DNA of 64,000 nucleotides from Prevotella sp. (lineage in GTDB: Bacteria > Bacteroidota > Bacteroidia > Bacteroidales > Bacteroidaceae): positions 62,001 to 126,000 of the forward strand of contig JAFZVV010000007.1 in the NCBI GenBank assembly GCA_017617615.1, in the 5' to 3' direction. The notes beneath the pieces are model-generated. The model was not told the DNA's origin, searched no databases, and saw only the letters and a program-made list of their open reading frames with translations. This document shows positions 1-8,856 of this stretch, piece after piece. Made by a program: the position numbers and the translations under genes. How positions within the stretch are numbered: the stretch's first letter is position 1; the number at the start of each line of letters is the position of its first letter.

Positions 1-496
1 TTCGGAGCACGACGGCATACGTCCCGACATCGTCGTCCTGGGCAAGGCCCTCGGCGGTGGCGTTCTCCCCGTCTCTGCCTGTCTGGCCGACGACGACATC
101 ATGCTCAACATCAAGCCGGGCGAGCACGGCTCCACCTTCGGTGGGTTCCCTCTCGCTGCCCGCGTTGCCGTAGAGGCCCTGAAGGTCGTGCGCGACGAGC
201 ATCTCGTAGAGAATGCCGAAGCCATGGGCAAAGTGTTCCGTGAGGAGGTGCGGAAAATCCACTCACCGTTCATCCAGCAGGTGCGTGGGCGCGGCCTGCT
301 CAACGCCATTGTCACCAAGCCCGTGAACGGGAAGACCGCATGGGATATCTGCCTGTACATGAAGGAAAAGGGTCTGCTCGCCAAGCCCACCCACGACCAT
401 ATCATCCGATTCGCTCCTCCCCTCTGCATCAACGAGGCAGAACTGAAGGAAGCCATCGGCATCATCAAAGAGACGTTTGAGGAAATGGGCAAATAA
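1..496 (+). CDS. rocD: Ornithine aminotransferase, C-terminal part (5' end outside window)
   Basis: The frame is open from base 2 to the stop at 494-496, so only the last ~164 residues are present. The product is a class-III PLP-dependent aminotransferase. The segment VLGKALGGG carries the lysine (codon 44-46) that would form the Schiff base with PLP, followed by GEHGSTFGG, typical of ornithine--oxo-acid aminotransferases, and a C-terminal stretch with HDHIIRFAPPL. Family role: ornithine plus 2-oxoglutarate to glutamate-5-semialdehyde plus glutamate. It is first in a run with ctlX, pruA and arcA on the same strand, and PruA uses its product directly. A related class-III aminotransferase such as ArgD is possible, but the neighbours favour RocD. 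Confidence 0.9.
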   Translation, partial: SEHDGIRPDIVVLGKALGGGVLPVSACLADDDIMLNIKPGEHGSTFGGFPLAARVAVEALKVVRDEHLVENAEAMGKVFREEVRKIHSPFIQQVRGRGLLNAIVTKPVNGKTAWDICLYMKEKGLLAKPTHDHIIRFAPPLCINEAELKEAIGIIKETFEEMGK

Positions 497-525
497 GACC
501 TTTAGCCTACGGAGTATCGAAGATT

Positions 526-1446
526 ATGCTGAAACAAACCACCTCACAGTTGCTGATGGTAAGACCCGTGTGCTTCGCGTTCAACGAAGAGACAGCGGGC
601 AACAACGCCTTCCAGCAGAGGAGTGAAAGCACCACCGCCAACGGCCTGCAACGACAAGCCGTGAAGGAGTTCGATGCCTACGTCGCCCTGCTCCGGCAGA
701 ACGGCGTAGGAGTGACCGTCGTTGACGACACACCGAAACCCTTCACCCCCGACTCCATTTTCCCCAACAACTGCTTCTCCACCCACCACGACGACACGGG
801 CAACACCTTGGTGCTCTACCCCATGTATGCCGCCAACCGCCGCGAAGAGCGCGAGAAGTTGCGCCCCATGCTCATGAGGATGCCTTTCGACAAGGTCATC
901 GACCTCACCCACTGGGAAGACGAGGGGCATTACCTCGAAGGCACTGGCTCACTCATCCTCGACAGGCAACGGCACAGGGCATACGCCTGCCGCTCACCAC
1001 GCACCCATGAGGAGGTGGTGGCCGACTGGGCACGGCAGATGCACTACGACTACCTGCTCTTCGACAGCGTCGATGAGGCAGGCACGGCCGTATACCACAC
1101 CAACGTGGTGATGCACATAGGCACCCACACTGCCGTCGTATGCCTCGACAGCATCAAGGACAACGGCCAGCGCGCCCGTCTCCTCCGAAGCCTTGAAGAC
1201 TGCGGCAAGGAGGTGGTGCCCGTCACCTTGTCGCAGGTACACCGGTTTGCCGGCAACATGCTCGAGGTGCATGACAGCGGCGGTGAACCGCTTCTCGTGA
1301 TGAGCGCCACCGCACGGCAGTCGCTCACACCCGCCCAACTCGACATCCTCTCCCGTCACACACGCATCGTCGCCCCCGACATCCACACCATCGAGACCAT
1401 CGGCGGAGGAAGTGCCCGGTGCATGATTGCGGAGATTTTCCAATAA
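526..1446 (+). CDS. ctlX: CtlX-type citrulline/arginine hydrolase of the amidinotransferase superfamily
   Basis: A 306-residue protein of the guanidine-modifying (DDAH/arginine deiminase-like) superfamily. Visible signatures are DSIFPNNCFSTHHD (~83-96), GHYLEGTGSLILDR (~130-143), YHTNVVMHIG with the likely catalytic His (~190), and GGGSARCMIAEIF near the end, whose Cys299 fits the catalytic nucleophile. It lies 29 nt after rocD and 31 nt before pruA. In Bacteroidota, proteins of this type are annotated as citrulline utilisation hydrolases (CtlX), assigned to citrulline to ornithine plus ammonia and CO2. That would feed RocD, but the substrate is inferred from family and neighbours. Dimethylarginine hydrolysis is the main alternative. 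Confidence 0.82.
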   Translation: MLKQTTSQLLMVRPVCFAFNEETAGNNAFQQRSESTTANGLQRQAVKEFDAYVALLRQNGVGVTVVDDTPKPFTPDSIFPNNCFSTHHDDTGNTLVLYPMYAANRREEREKLRPMLMRMPFDKVIDLTHWEDEGHYLEGTGSLILDRQRHRAYACRSPRTHEEVVADWARQMHYDYLLFDSVDEAGTAVYHTNVVMHIGTHTAVVCLDSIKDNGQRARLLRSLEDCGKEVVPVTLSQVHRFAGNMLEVHDSGGEPLLVMSATARQSLTPAQLDILSRHTRIVAPDIHTIETIGGGSARCMIAEIFQ

Positions 1447-1477
1447 ACGACAAACAACCATTTAATACTATCGACAC

Positions 1478-3103
1478 ATGAACAATTCCATTATCACTTT
1501 CCCCCTTCCTGCCAATGAGCCGGTAAAGACTTACCTGAAGGGATCACCAGAACGCGTCGCCCTCGAGAAAGAACTGGAGCGGCAGCGCAACATCGTCGTC
1601 GACATCCCCATCATCATCGGCGGCAAGGAGATACGAACAGGCGACACGGGCACGGTAACCTGTCCGCACGACCACCAGCACGTGCTCGCCACATACCACA
1701 AAGTGGGGAAGAAAGAAATCAAACTGGCCATAGAGACAGCCATGAAAGCGTGGCGGGAATGGAGTCGCACGCCATGGACCACCAGGGCTGCCATCGTGAT
1801 GAAAATGGCAGAACTGCTCGCCACGAAGTACCGTCCTATCATGAACGCCGCCACGATGCTCGGACAAAGCAAGAACTTCTTCCAGGCCGAAATCGACTCT
1901 GCCTGCGAGACCATCGACTTCTTCCGCTACAACGTGCACTACGCCTCGAAAATCTATGCCATGCAACCCAAAGACGGGGTGGCACAAATCAACCACACCG
2001 AATACCGGCCACTCGAGGGCTTCGTCCTCGCCGTCACGCCATTCAATTTCACGTCCATCGCCTCCAACCTGTGCATGACACCGGTGCTCATGGGTAACGT
2101 GGCACTGTGGAAGCCGTCTACCACCGCCCTGCTGAGCAACTACTACCTCATGCAGCTATACAAGGAAGCCGGACTGCCCGACGGCGTGGTGAACTTCCTC
2201 CCGGGAAGTGGCGCGCTCATTGGTGAGGTGGCCACGCAGTCGAAGCATTTCGCGGGTATCCATTTCACAGGGTCTACCGCCACCTTCAAGAGTCTGTGGC
2301 AACAGGCATGCAGCAACCTCGACCGCTACGTCTCATACCCACGCCTCGTGGGAGAGACCGGAGGCAAGGACTTCATTTTCGTGCACCCCAGTGCCGACAC
2401 TAAGGCAGTGGCAACGGCAGCGTTCTGCGGCGCTTTCGAGTTCCAGGGACAGAAATGCTCGGCTGCCTCACGCATGTACATCCCGAAGAGTCTATGGCCC
2501 GACGTGCTCGACGGCATCAGGCACATGGCGACGGAAATAACGATGGGTGATGTCTGCGACCCGATGAACTTCGTCAATGCCGTCATCGACGAGGCATCGT
2601 TCGACAAATGCCAGTCGTATATCGACTATGCCCGGAAAGCCGACGACGCAAAGGTCGTGCTCGGCGGCACCTACGACAAGACGAAAGGATGGTTCGTGGA
2701 GCCTACCGTCATCGAGACCTCCAACCCCCGGTTCAAGTCGATGGAAGAGGAGATTTTCGGACCCATCATCACCGTCTACCCCTACGACGACGACAAGGTG
2801 GAGGAGACGGTGCGCCTCTGCGACGAGACATCCCCCTACGGACTCACCGGCGCCGTCTTCGGACGCGACCGCATGGCGGTGGAGAAGATTACCGAGGCAC
2901 TGAGCTATGCCGCCGGCAACTTCTATATCAATGACAAGCCCACGGGTGCCGTAGTAGGCATGCAGCCTTTTGGCGGCGCACGGGCGAGCGGCACCAACGA
3001 CAAGGCCGGCGGGGAGTTTAACCTCATCCGGTGGATTATACCACGTGTTATCAAGGAGACACTCGTGTCTCCCACCGACTACCGCTATTCTTACATGAAA
3101 TGA
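1478..3103 (+). CDS. pruA: L-glutamate gamma-semialdehyde dehydrogenase (1-pyrroline-5-carboxylate dehydrogenase)
   Basis: A 541-residue aldehyde dehydrogenase, the usual length for stand-alone P5C dehydrogenases. Glu293 in LVGETGGKDF is the general base and Cys327 in FQGQKCSAAS is the nucleophile; the NAD-binding region contains FTGSTATFKSLW. The C-terminal FGGARASGTNDKAGG is typical of this subgroup. It oxidises glutamate-5-semialdehyde to glutamate with NAD+, completing ornithine degradation started by RocD. No proline dehydrogenase domain is present. The stop codon overlaps the arcA start (ATGA at 3100-3103), suggesting translational coupling. Confidence 0.95.
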   Translation: MNNSIITFPLPANEPVKTYLKGSPERVALEKELERQRNIVVDIPIIIGGKEIRTGDTGTVTCPHDHQHVLATYHKVGKKEIKLAIETAMKAWREWSRTPWTTRAAIVMKMAELLATKYRPIMNAATMLGQSKNFFQAEIDSACETIDFFRYNVHYASKIYAMQPKDGVAQINHTEYRPLEGFVLAVTPFNFTSIASNLCMTPVLMGNVALWKPSTTALLSNYYLMQLYKEAGLPDGVVNFLPGSGALIGEVATQSKHFAGIHFTGSTATFKSLWQQACSNLDRYVSYPRLVGETGGKDFIFVHPSADTKAVATAAFCGAFEFQGQKCSAASRMYIPKSLWPDVLDGIRHMATEITMGDVCDPMNFVNAVIDEASFDKCQSYIDYARKADDAKVVLGGTYDKTKGWFVEPTVIETSNPRFKSMEEEIFGPIITVYPYDDDKVEETVRLCDETSPYGLTGAVFGRDRMAVEKITEALSYAAGNFYINDKPTGAVVGMQPFGGARASGTNDKAGGEFNLIRWIIPRVIKETLVSPTDYRYSYMK

Positions 3104-4362
3104 ACACCGATATCCATCCATGCCATGTCAATGTGGGCTCGGAGACAGGACGCCTGCGGGCGGTACTGCTCCGACGGCCCGGCATTGAGATAGAGCGCAT
3201 GACACCGCTCAACGCCACCCAGGCGCTCTACAGCGACATCCTCGACCGCCCCACGGTCGACAAGGAATACGACCTCTTCAGCGGTGTGCTCGAGCGTTGG
3301 TGCGACGTCTACTATGTGAGCGACATCCTCGAGCAACTGCTCAACGACGACGCCATCCGACAGCACCTGGTGAGCGAGAGCCTGCGCCACGACCGGCGCA
3401 CCTCGCAACAGCAACAGGTGAACAACGGACTGTCTGACTACCTGATGGAACTCGACAGCAAGGCGCTGGCACGCATCCTCATCGAAGGCTATGAGAAGGA
3501 GCAGTGGGACGGATTCTCCGACGACCGTTACCTGCTCAAGCCACTCTATAACCTCTTCTTCACGCGCGACGCGTCATCTGCCATCTACAACCGGGTGCTC
3601 ATCAACTCGATGAGTTTCGAGGTGCGCGAGCGCGAGACACTCCTCTATGATGCCATCTTCCGCCATTTCTTCCATGCAGAGATGCTCAACGCCGCCTCAT
3701 GGAACCCCATGGCACGCACCGAGGGAGGTGACATCCACATCGCCTCACCCGACCTGCTATGTATCGGAGAGGGCATACGCACCAACGCCAAAGGCATCGA
3801 ATACCTTGCACAGACCTTCGCCCGTGAGCGCGACCACTTCAACATCCTCGTGCAGGAGATGCCCACCGACCCCGACTCGTTCATCCATCTCGACATGGTG
3901 TTCACCTTCCTCTCCCAACACCACTGCATGGTGTTTGAGCCGATGCTGAAGAAAGAGGGATTCTTCGCCAACAAGGCAACTACGCTCATACGTATCCACA
4001 ATGGCAAGGTGACCTACCATCAGGTGCGTGACATTCTGTCGGGACTCCGTTCGCTGGGATGGGACGTGCAGCCCGTTATCTGCGGTGGTATCGACTCCTG
4101 GGTACAACTGCGGGAGCAGTGGCACAGCGGCGCCAACTTCTTCGCCCTGGGCGACGGGAAAGTGATGGGCTATCAGCGCAACACACATACCATCGATGCC
4201 CTCGACAAGGCCGGGTTCACCGTGCTCAATGCCGAGGACATCGTCAGCGGTAAAGTAGACATGAACGACTACCCCTCGTTCGTCGCGGCATTCCCCGGTT
4301 CGGAACTGCCAAGGGCAGGAGGCGGCGCGCGCTGCATGACCATGCCCATCCTCCGCGACTGA
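3100..4362 (+). CDS. arcA: Arginine deiminase
   Basis: 420 residues starting at ATG 3100, which overlaps the pruA stop; an upstream in-frame start at 3031 lies inside pruA and is less likely. Hallmarks of arginine deiminase are visible: LFFTRDASSAI, EGGDIHIAS, HLDMVFTF (catalytic His) and the C-terminal GGGARCMTMP with nucleophile Cys412. Reaction: arginine to citrulline plus ammonia. No arcB (catabolic ornithine carbamoyltransferase) or arcC follows, so the usual ATP-yielding ADI pathway is not complete here. The cluster instead suggests arginine to citrulline (ArcA) to ornithine (CtlX) to glutamate semialdehyde (RocD) to glutamate (PruA). Confidence 0.92.
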   Translation: MNTDIHPCHVNVGSETGRLRAVLLRRPGIEIERMTPLNATQALYSDILDRPTVDKEYDLFSGVLERWCDVYYVSDILEQLLNDDAIRQHLVSESLRHDRRTSQQQQVNNGLSDYLMELDSKALARILIEGYEKEQWDGFSDDRYLLKPLYNLFFTRDASSAIYNRVLINSMSFEVRERETLLYDAIFRHFFHAEMLNAASWNPMARTEGGDIHIASPDLLCIGEGIRTNAKGIEYLAQTFARERDHFNILVQEMPTDPDSFIHLDMVFTFLSQHHCMVFEPMLKKEGFFANKATTLIRIHNGKVTYHQVRDILSGLRSLGWDVQPVICGGIDSWVQLREQWHSGANFFALGDGKVMGYQRNTHTIDALDKAGFTVLNAEDIVSGKVDMNDYPSFVAAFPGSELPRAGGGARCMTMPILRD

Positions 4363-4383
4363 CATCATCGGGAGGGAGGTTTT

Positions 4384-4462
4384 TCCGGAATGTCCGGGGT
4401 ATCCGGATTTTCCGGGACTTCCGGGTTTTCCGGAATATCCGGGGTTTCCGGAGTGTCCGGAT
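4384..4462. repeat. Intergenic 9-bp tandem repeat (TCCGG-based)
   Basis: About eight to nine degenerate copies of a 9-bp unit of the form TCCGGNNNN lie between arcA and its terminator. Read on the minus strand, one frame spells a Pro-Glu/Asp repeat (PDTPETPDIPENPEVPENP), the same type of repeat as the PE-rich linker encoded at 24222-24443. A stop codon lies shortly upstream in that frame and no start is present, so this copy is not a gene. Confidence 0.85.
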
Positions 4463-4487
4463 AGAGCGACCTTCCATTTCCGATTGC

Positions 4488-4548
4488 CTACGGAGCAGGG
4501 AGCAGCGGAGTTTTTCTCCGCTTCCCCCTCGCTCCGTAGCGATTTTTT
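4488..4548 (+). terminator. Rho-independent terminator after arcA
   Basis: CTACGGAGC (4488-4496) pairs with GCTCCGTAG (4531-4539). A second short stem (AGCGGAG/CTCCGCT) lies inside the loop, and a run of T follows (4542-4549). It is well placed to end the rocD-ctlX-pruA-arcA transcript and insulate ispE. Confidence 0.75.
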
Positions 4549-4684
4549 TGCCAATGGCTTTGCCAAAAGTTTTTTTTTCGCTACCTTAGCACCGGATTAA
4601 GAATACCCCTCTCCCGAACCACGTACTACGCCCACAGCGCAGCCACGTGGACGACGGGGAAGGTGAGGAAAAAAACAAAGCATC

Positions 4685-5524
4685 ATGACTGTATTCCCCT
4701 GCGCAAAAATCAACCTTGGACTCAACGTGGTGTCGAAACGACCCGACGGATACCATAACCTCGATACCGTGTTCTACCCCATCCCGCTCTGCGATGCCCT
4801 CTCGGTGCATAAGATGGACCACCACTTCCCCAGCGAGCGGCGCTGCGACATCAAGACAACAGGCATCGCCATCGACAGCAACGACGACGACAACCTCGTG
4901 GTGAAAGCCTACAACCTGCTGGCACAGGATTTCCGCCTGCCACGAATCCACGCACACCTATACAAACGCATCCCTTCACAGGCAGGACTGGGAGGGGGGT
5001 CGAGTGATGCCGCCTTCATGATCAGATTGCTCGACGAAGAATACCACCTCAATATCGGCAACGCCGAGATGGAGCGCTATGCCGCCAAGTTGGGTGCCGA
5101 CTGCGCATTCTTCATCACCGCTGAGCCCGCCTACGCCACAGGCATCGGCGATATCCTCGAGCCTGCCGACGGCGAGTACGGCAACCTCAACGGCTACTAC
5201 CTCGCGCTGGTGAAGCCCGACATCGCCGTCTCCACCCGCGAGGCATACGCCAATATCCACCCCCACCAACCCGCGAAGACCTGCCGCGAAATCGTATGCC
5301 AGCCCATCAGCACATGGCGTGAGGAACTGGTCAACGACTTCGAAACGCCCATCTTCGCCCTATACCCACGCATCGGCGAAATCAAGGAAGCCCTTTACGC
5401 CGACGGTGCCCTCTATGCCCAGATGACAGGCAGCGGCAGTGCTGTCTTCGGTATCTTCGACCATCAACCCACTGGCATCGCAGAACAGTTCAACGACTGC
5501 TTCACAGCGGAGATGATTTTATAG
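4685..5524 (+). CDS. ispE: 4-diphosphocytidyl-2-C-methyl-D-erythritol kinase
   Basis: A 279-residue GHMP-family kinase. The N-terminal CAKINLGLNVVSKRPDGYHN is the IspE signature, GLGGGSSDAAF (~102-112) is the ATP-binding glycine loop, and MTGSGSAVFGIF near the C-terminus is GHMP motif 3. It phosphorylates CDP-methylerythritol in the MEP pathway of isoprenoid precursor synthesis. No other MEP gene is nearby. It is separated from arcA by a terminator and from the next gene by ~156 nt, so it is probably expressed alone. Confidence 0.95.
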   Translation: MTVFPCAKINLGLNVVSKRPDGYHNLDTVFYPIPLCDALSVHKMDHHFPSERRCDIKTTGIAIDSNDDDNLVVKAYNLLAQDFRLPRIHAHLYKRIPSQAGLGGGSSDAAFMIRLLDEEYHLNIGNAEMERYAAKLGADCAFFITAEPAYATGIGDILEPADGEYGNLNGYYLALVKPDIAVSTREAYANIHPHQPAKTCREIVCQPISTWREELVNDFETPIFALYPRIGEIKEALYADGALYAQMTGSGSAVFGIFDHQPTGIAEQFNDCFTAEMIL

Positions 5525-5563
5525 AAGGGAAGGGAAAGGAAGTTAAAGGGATATATGCCCAAC
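5522..5563 (+). repeat. Purine-rich dispersed intergenic element, copy 1
   Basis: Directly after the ispE stop, the top strand is almost purely purine (GAAGGGAAGGGAAAGGAAGT) and ends in TATGCCCA. A close relative stands directly after another stop codon at 60914-60957, with the same GAAGGGAAAGGAAGT core and a TATGCCCA end. Confidence 0.6.
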
Positions 5564-5572
5564 TACTCCGCC

Positions 5573-5600
5573 TTGTGCTCTGCATCAAGACCTATTTTTG
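5573..5600 (+). promoter_or_regulatory. Bacteroidota-type promoter for the Nudix gene
   Basis: TATTTTTG (5593-5600) matches the -7 consensus TAnnTTTG, with TTG at 5573-5575 as a partial -33 element, 17 nt apart. It would give a 5' UTR of roughly 75 nt before the start at 5681. Confidence 0.5.
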
Positions 5601-5614
5601 CGTTTACTAAAAGG

Positions 5615-5673
5615 AATTTTCAATCGGGCGCAGCCCGAAAATAATCTTCAATTTTCAATAGTCAATTTTCAAT
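5615..5673. repeat. Three copies of (C)AATTTTCAAT plus a GGGC hairpin
   Basis: AATTTTCAAT occurs at 5615-5624, 5649-5659 and 5663-5673. Between the first two lies the small hairpin CGGGC-GCA-GCCCG (5625-5637). A similar hairpin CGGGC-TTT-GCCCG occurs at 35281-35293, also upstream of a Nudix-family gene. The copies lie in the 5' UTR of the next gene; no function can be assigned. Confidence 0.6.
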
Positions 5674-5680
5674 ATTTTTA

Positions 5681-6184
5681 ATGGATAACCAAAACGAATG
5701 CTTTCCTATTGTCGATGAAGACGGACAGGTGATTGGCAGTATCACACGCGGTCAGGCACACGACGGCACGAAGATACTCCATCCCGTGGTACACCTGCAC
5801 GTGTTCAACAGCCAGGGCATGCTCTACCTGCAGGAACGGCCGCAATGGAAAGACATACAACCCGGGAAATGGGACACCGCCACCGGCGGACACATCGACT
5901 ATGGCGAGAGCGTGGCCGACGCCCTCGTCCGCGAGGTGCGCGAGGAACTCGGCATCACCGCTTTCACACCCGAATACCTGGGAAAGTATGTGTTCGAGGG
6001 CAAGCGAGAGCGTGAACTGGTGTACGTCTACCAGACCATCTACGACGGTGAGGTGCGCCCTGCCCCCGACGAGTTGGCAGGCGGCCGCTTCTTCAGCCGC
6101 AACGAAATACTCCAGAAGATAGGAAAAGAAGTCTTCACCCCCAATTTCGAAGACGAATACATGATTTTTTTCGGCAACAGATAG
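5681..6184 (+). CDS. Nudix hydrolase
   Basis: 167 residues with a complete Nudix box GHIDYGESVADALVREVREE (~66-88), fitting GX5EX7REUXEEXGU. The N-terminal FPIVDEDGQVIGSITRGQAH and the later PGKWDTATGG resemble the subgroup often annotated as isopentenyl-diphosphate isomerase-like or YfcD-like Nudix proteins. The catalytic pattern is that of a diphosphohydrolase acting on an X-linked nucleoside diphosphate. The exact substrate cannot be read from the sequence, and nearness to ispE is not proof of a role in isoprenoid metabolism. Confidence 0.88.
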   Translation: MDNQNECFPIVDEDGQVIGSITRGQAHDGTKILHPVVHLHVFNSQGMLYLQERPQWKDIQPGKWDTATGGHIDYGESVADALVREVREELGITAFTPEYLGKYVFEGKRERELVYVYQTIYDGEVRPAPDELAGGRFFSRNEILQKIGKEVFTPNFEDEYMIFFGNR

Positions 6185-6273
6185 TTTTGGCACGATGTTT
6201 GATTGAAATGATTTGTGTACTGAATAGATATTGGTATTTGACAAAACGTGTAATTTTTTAAGGTATAAAGATA

Positions 6274-8799
6274 ATGACAAGTCAATTTTCACCCAAAGTG
6301 TCCGAGATACTCTCCTACAGCCGCGAGGAAGCCACAAGGCTTTCCAGCCGAAGCGTGGGGCCCGAGCACCTGCTGATGGGCATCTTGCGTGACCGTGCCA
6401 ACGAGGTACACTCGTTGTTTGAGCGCATGCACATCAACCTCAAGTCGGTGAAAGACGACCTGGAGTTGAGCGTGAGAGCCGACGGGAACGACACCCCGAC
6501 GACCAGCAGGGAATTGGTGCTGAACGACAAAGCCAGCAACATCCTGAAGCTGGCTGTCCTGGAAGCCCGTCTGCAGCATACCAACACCGTCGACGTGCGT
6601 CACCTGCTGCTCGCCATACTCCACGACCAGGTAAGCAATGGTGCAAAAAAAGTATTGGAGGACAACAACATGTATTACGACGACGCATTGGCATATTTCC
6701 AACAGGCAGCGAACTTGCCACAAGACGGTCTCGGTATCCCCGACGATGCTGAAGACGACGACGACCTGCCGCTCGACAACCGTGGCGGTGGCGGCAACAG
6801 TGCCACCACGCAGACCCGCAAGCCGACAGGCAAGACACCCGTACTCGACAATTTCTCCACCGACCTCACCAAGGCCGCCACAGAAAACAAACTCGACCCC
6901 GTCGTGGGCCGGGAGCATGAGATGCAACGGGTGATGGAAATCCTTTGTCGTCGCAAGAAGAACAACCCCATCCTCATCGGTGAACCAGGCGTGGGCAAGA
7001 GCGCCATCGTTGAAGGCCTTGCCCAGATGATTGTGCGCCATCGCACTTCACCTATCCTCTTCAACAAGCGTCTGGTAAGCCTCGACCTCACCTCCGTGGT
7101 GGCAGGCACCAAATACAGGGGACAGTTCGAGGAGCGCATCAAGGCACTCATCAAGGAACTGGAGGAGAGTCCCGACATCATCGTCTTCATCGACGAGGTG
7201 CATACCATCATCGGTGCCGGTTCCACACCGGGCTCGATGGATGCCGCCAACATCCTCAAGCCTGCCCTCGCAAGGGGAACCATACAGTGTATCGGTGCCA
7301 CCACCCTCGACGAGTACCGCAACAGCATCGAGAAAGACGGTGCCCTGGAGCGCCGCTTCCAGAAAGTGATGGTAGAGCCGACGAACACCGAGGAGACCCT
7401 GCAAATCCTCCACAATATCAAAGACCGCTACGAGCAGCACCACCACGTGAACTACACCGACGAGGCCATCACCTCGTGCGTGCGACTCACCGAGCGTTAC
7501 GTCACCGACCGTGCCTTCCCCGACAAGGCCATCGACGCCCTCGACGAGGTGGGTGCACGCGTGCACCTGCAGCATGCCCAGATTCCCCCTGAGATAGCCG
7601 CCAAGGAGAAGGAAATCGAAGAGGTGAAGAAGAAAAAGAGCAGTGCCGTGCAGAACCAGAACTACGAGCTGGCTGCCAGTTACCGCGACCTGCAGAGCCG
7701 CATGGAGGAAGAGTTGCGCCAACTCAACGACGCTTGGAGCAACGGCATGAACGACCAACGCGAGACCGTCACCGACGAAGAGGTGGCCGACGTGGTGTCG
7801 ATGATGACCGGCGTCCCCGTGCAGCGCATGGCAGAGAGCGAGGGCGTGCGCCTTCGCCACATGGGCGACGAGTTGAAGAAAGCCGTCATCGCTCAGGATG
7901 CCGCCATAGAGAAGATGGTGAAAGCCATCCAGCGCAACCGTGTGGGACTGAAAGACCCCAACCACCCCATCGGCGTGTTCATGTTCCTCGGTCCCACGGG
8001 TGTGGGCAAGACCTACCTCGCCAAGAAACTCGCCGAGTATATGTTCGGTAGTGCCGACGACCTCATCCGCATCGACATGAGTGAGTATACCGAGAGTTTC
8101 AACGTGTCGCGACTCGTCGGTGCTCCTCCGGGATACGTGGGATACGAAGAGGGCGGCCAGCTCACCGAGAAAGTGCGGCGCCACCCCTACTCCATCGTCT
8201 TGCTCGACGAGATAGAGAAAGCCCACGGCAACGTGTTCAACCTCTTGCTCCAGGTGCTCGACGAGGGACGGCTCACCGACGGCAACGGTCGCCTCATCGA
8301 CTTCCGCAACACCGTGATTATCATGACCTCGAATGCTGGTACGCGCCAACTGAAGGAGTTCGGCCGTGGTGTGGGATTCAACTCCACCGGAACGGTAGGA
8401 CTGAGCATCAACGAGAGCGACAAGGAGCATGCCCGCTCCATCATCCAGAAGAGCCTGAGCAAGCAGTTTGCGCCTGAGTTCCTCAACCGCCTCGACGAAA
8501 TCATCACCTTCGACCAGCTCGACATGGAGGCCATCAAGCGCATCGTCGACATCGAGTTGCGCGGACTTATCTCACGGGTGGAGAACATGGGCTACCATAT
8601 TGAAGTAAGCGACGAGGCGAAGGAGTTCGTCGCCACAAAGGGCTATGACGTGCAGTTCGGTGCCCGTCCGCTGAAGCGCGCCATCCAGAACTACATCGAG
8701 GACGGTCTCTGCGAGCGCATCCTCGGCGGCGACGTGAAGGAAGGCGACACCATCCGCATCGGCAAGCACCCCGAGAAGGAAGAACTGACATTCGAATAA
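6274..8799 (+). CDS. clpC: ClpC-type AAA+ unfoldase of the Clp protease
   Basis: An 841-residue class-I Clp ATPase. Order: double Clp-N repeat (~1-145), acidic/glycine linker (~155-185), first AAA module with GEPGVGKSA (~235) and VFIDEVHT, a UVR-like coiled middle motif (~460-490), and second AAA module with GPTGVGKT and LLDEIEKAH. The loop GRGVGFN (~707-713) matches the (L/V/I)GF tripeptide used to dock on ClpP, so it is likely a protease partner rather than a ClpB disaggregase, which also has a much longer middle domain. Its substrates are unknown. A strong hairpin follows immediately. Confidence 0.93.
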   Translation: MTSQFSPKVSEILSYSREEATRLSSRSVGPEHLLMGILRDRANEVHSLFERMHINLKSVKDDLELSVRADGNDTPTTSRELVLNDKASNILKLAVLEARLQHTNTVDVRHLLLAILHDQVSNGAKKVLEDNNMYYDDALAYFQQAANLPQDGLGIPDDAEDDDDLPLDNRGGGGNSATTQTRKPTGKTPVLDNFSTDLTKAATENKLDPVVGREHEMQRVMEILCRRKKNNPILIGEPGVGKSAIVEGLAQMIVRHRTSPILFNKRLVSLDLTSVVAGTKYRGQFEERIKALIKELEESPDIIVFIDEVHTIIGAGSTPGSMDAANILKPALARGTIQCIGATTLDEYRNSIEKDGALERRFQKVMVEPTNTEETLQILHNIKDRYEQHHHVNYTDEAITSCVRLTERYVTDRAFPDKAIDALDEVGARVHLQHAQIPPEIAAKEKEIEEVKKKKSSAVQNQNYELAASYRDLQSRMEEELRQLNDAWSNGMNDQRETVTDEEVADVVSMMTGVPVQRMAESEGVRLRHMGDELKKAVIAQDAAIEKMVKAIQRNRVGLKDPNHPIGVFMFLGPTGVGKTYLAKKLAEYMFGSADDLIRIDMSEYTESFNVSRLVGAPPGYVGYEEGGQLTEKVRRHPYSIVLLDEIEKAHGNVFNLLLQVLDEGRLTDGNGRLIDFRNTVIIMTSNAGTRQLKEFGRGVGFNSTGTVGLSINESDKEHARSIIQKSLSKQFAPEFLNRLDEIITFDQLDMEAIKRIVDIELRGLISRVENMGYHIEVSDEAKEFVATKGYDVQFGARPLKRAIQNYIEDGLCERILGGDVKEGDTIRIGKHPEKEELTFE

Positions 8800-8804
8800 C
8801 AACG

Positions 8805-8843
8805 ACGACGGCATGGAGCCATAAGGTTTCATGCCGTCGTTTC
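8805..8843 (+). terminator. Hairpin terminator after clpC
   Basis: ACGACGGCATG (8805-8815) pairs perfectly over 11 bp with CATGCCGTCGT (8830-8840), followed by TTTC. It starts five bases after the clpC stop and ends just before the mgtC-like start, so it may attenuate rather than fully stop readthrough. Confidence 0.7.
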
Positions 8844-8856
8844 AAATAATGATACC

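Noticed and set aside
3757..4566. Long minus-strand open frame antisense to arcA running through the 9-bp repeat (Gly/Ser/Pro repeats)
   Set aside because: It is antisense to arcA with its clear catalytic motifs; the repeat part only looks protein-like because 9 bp is a multiple of three.
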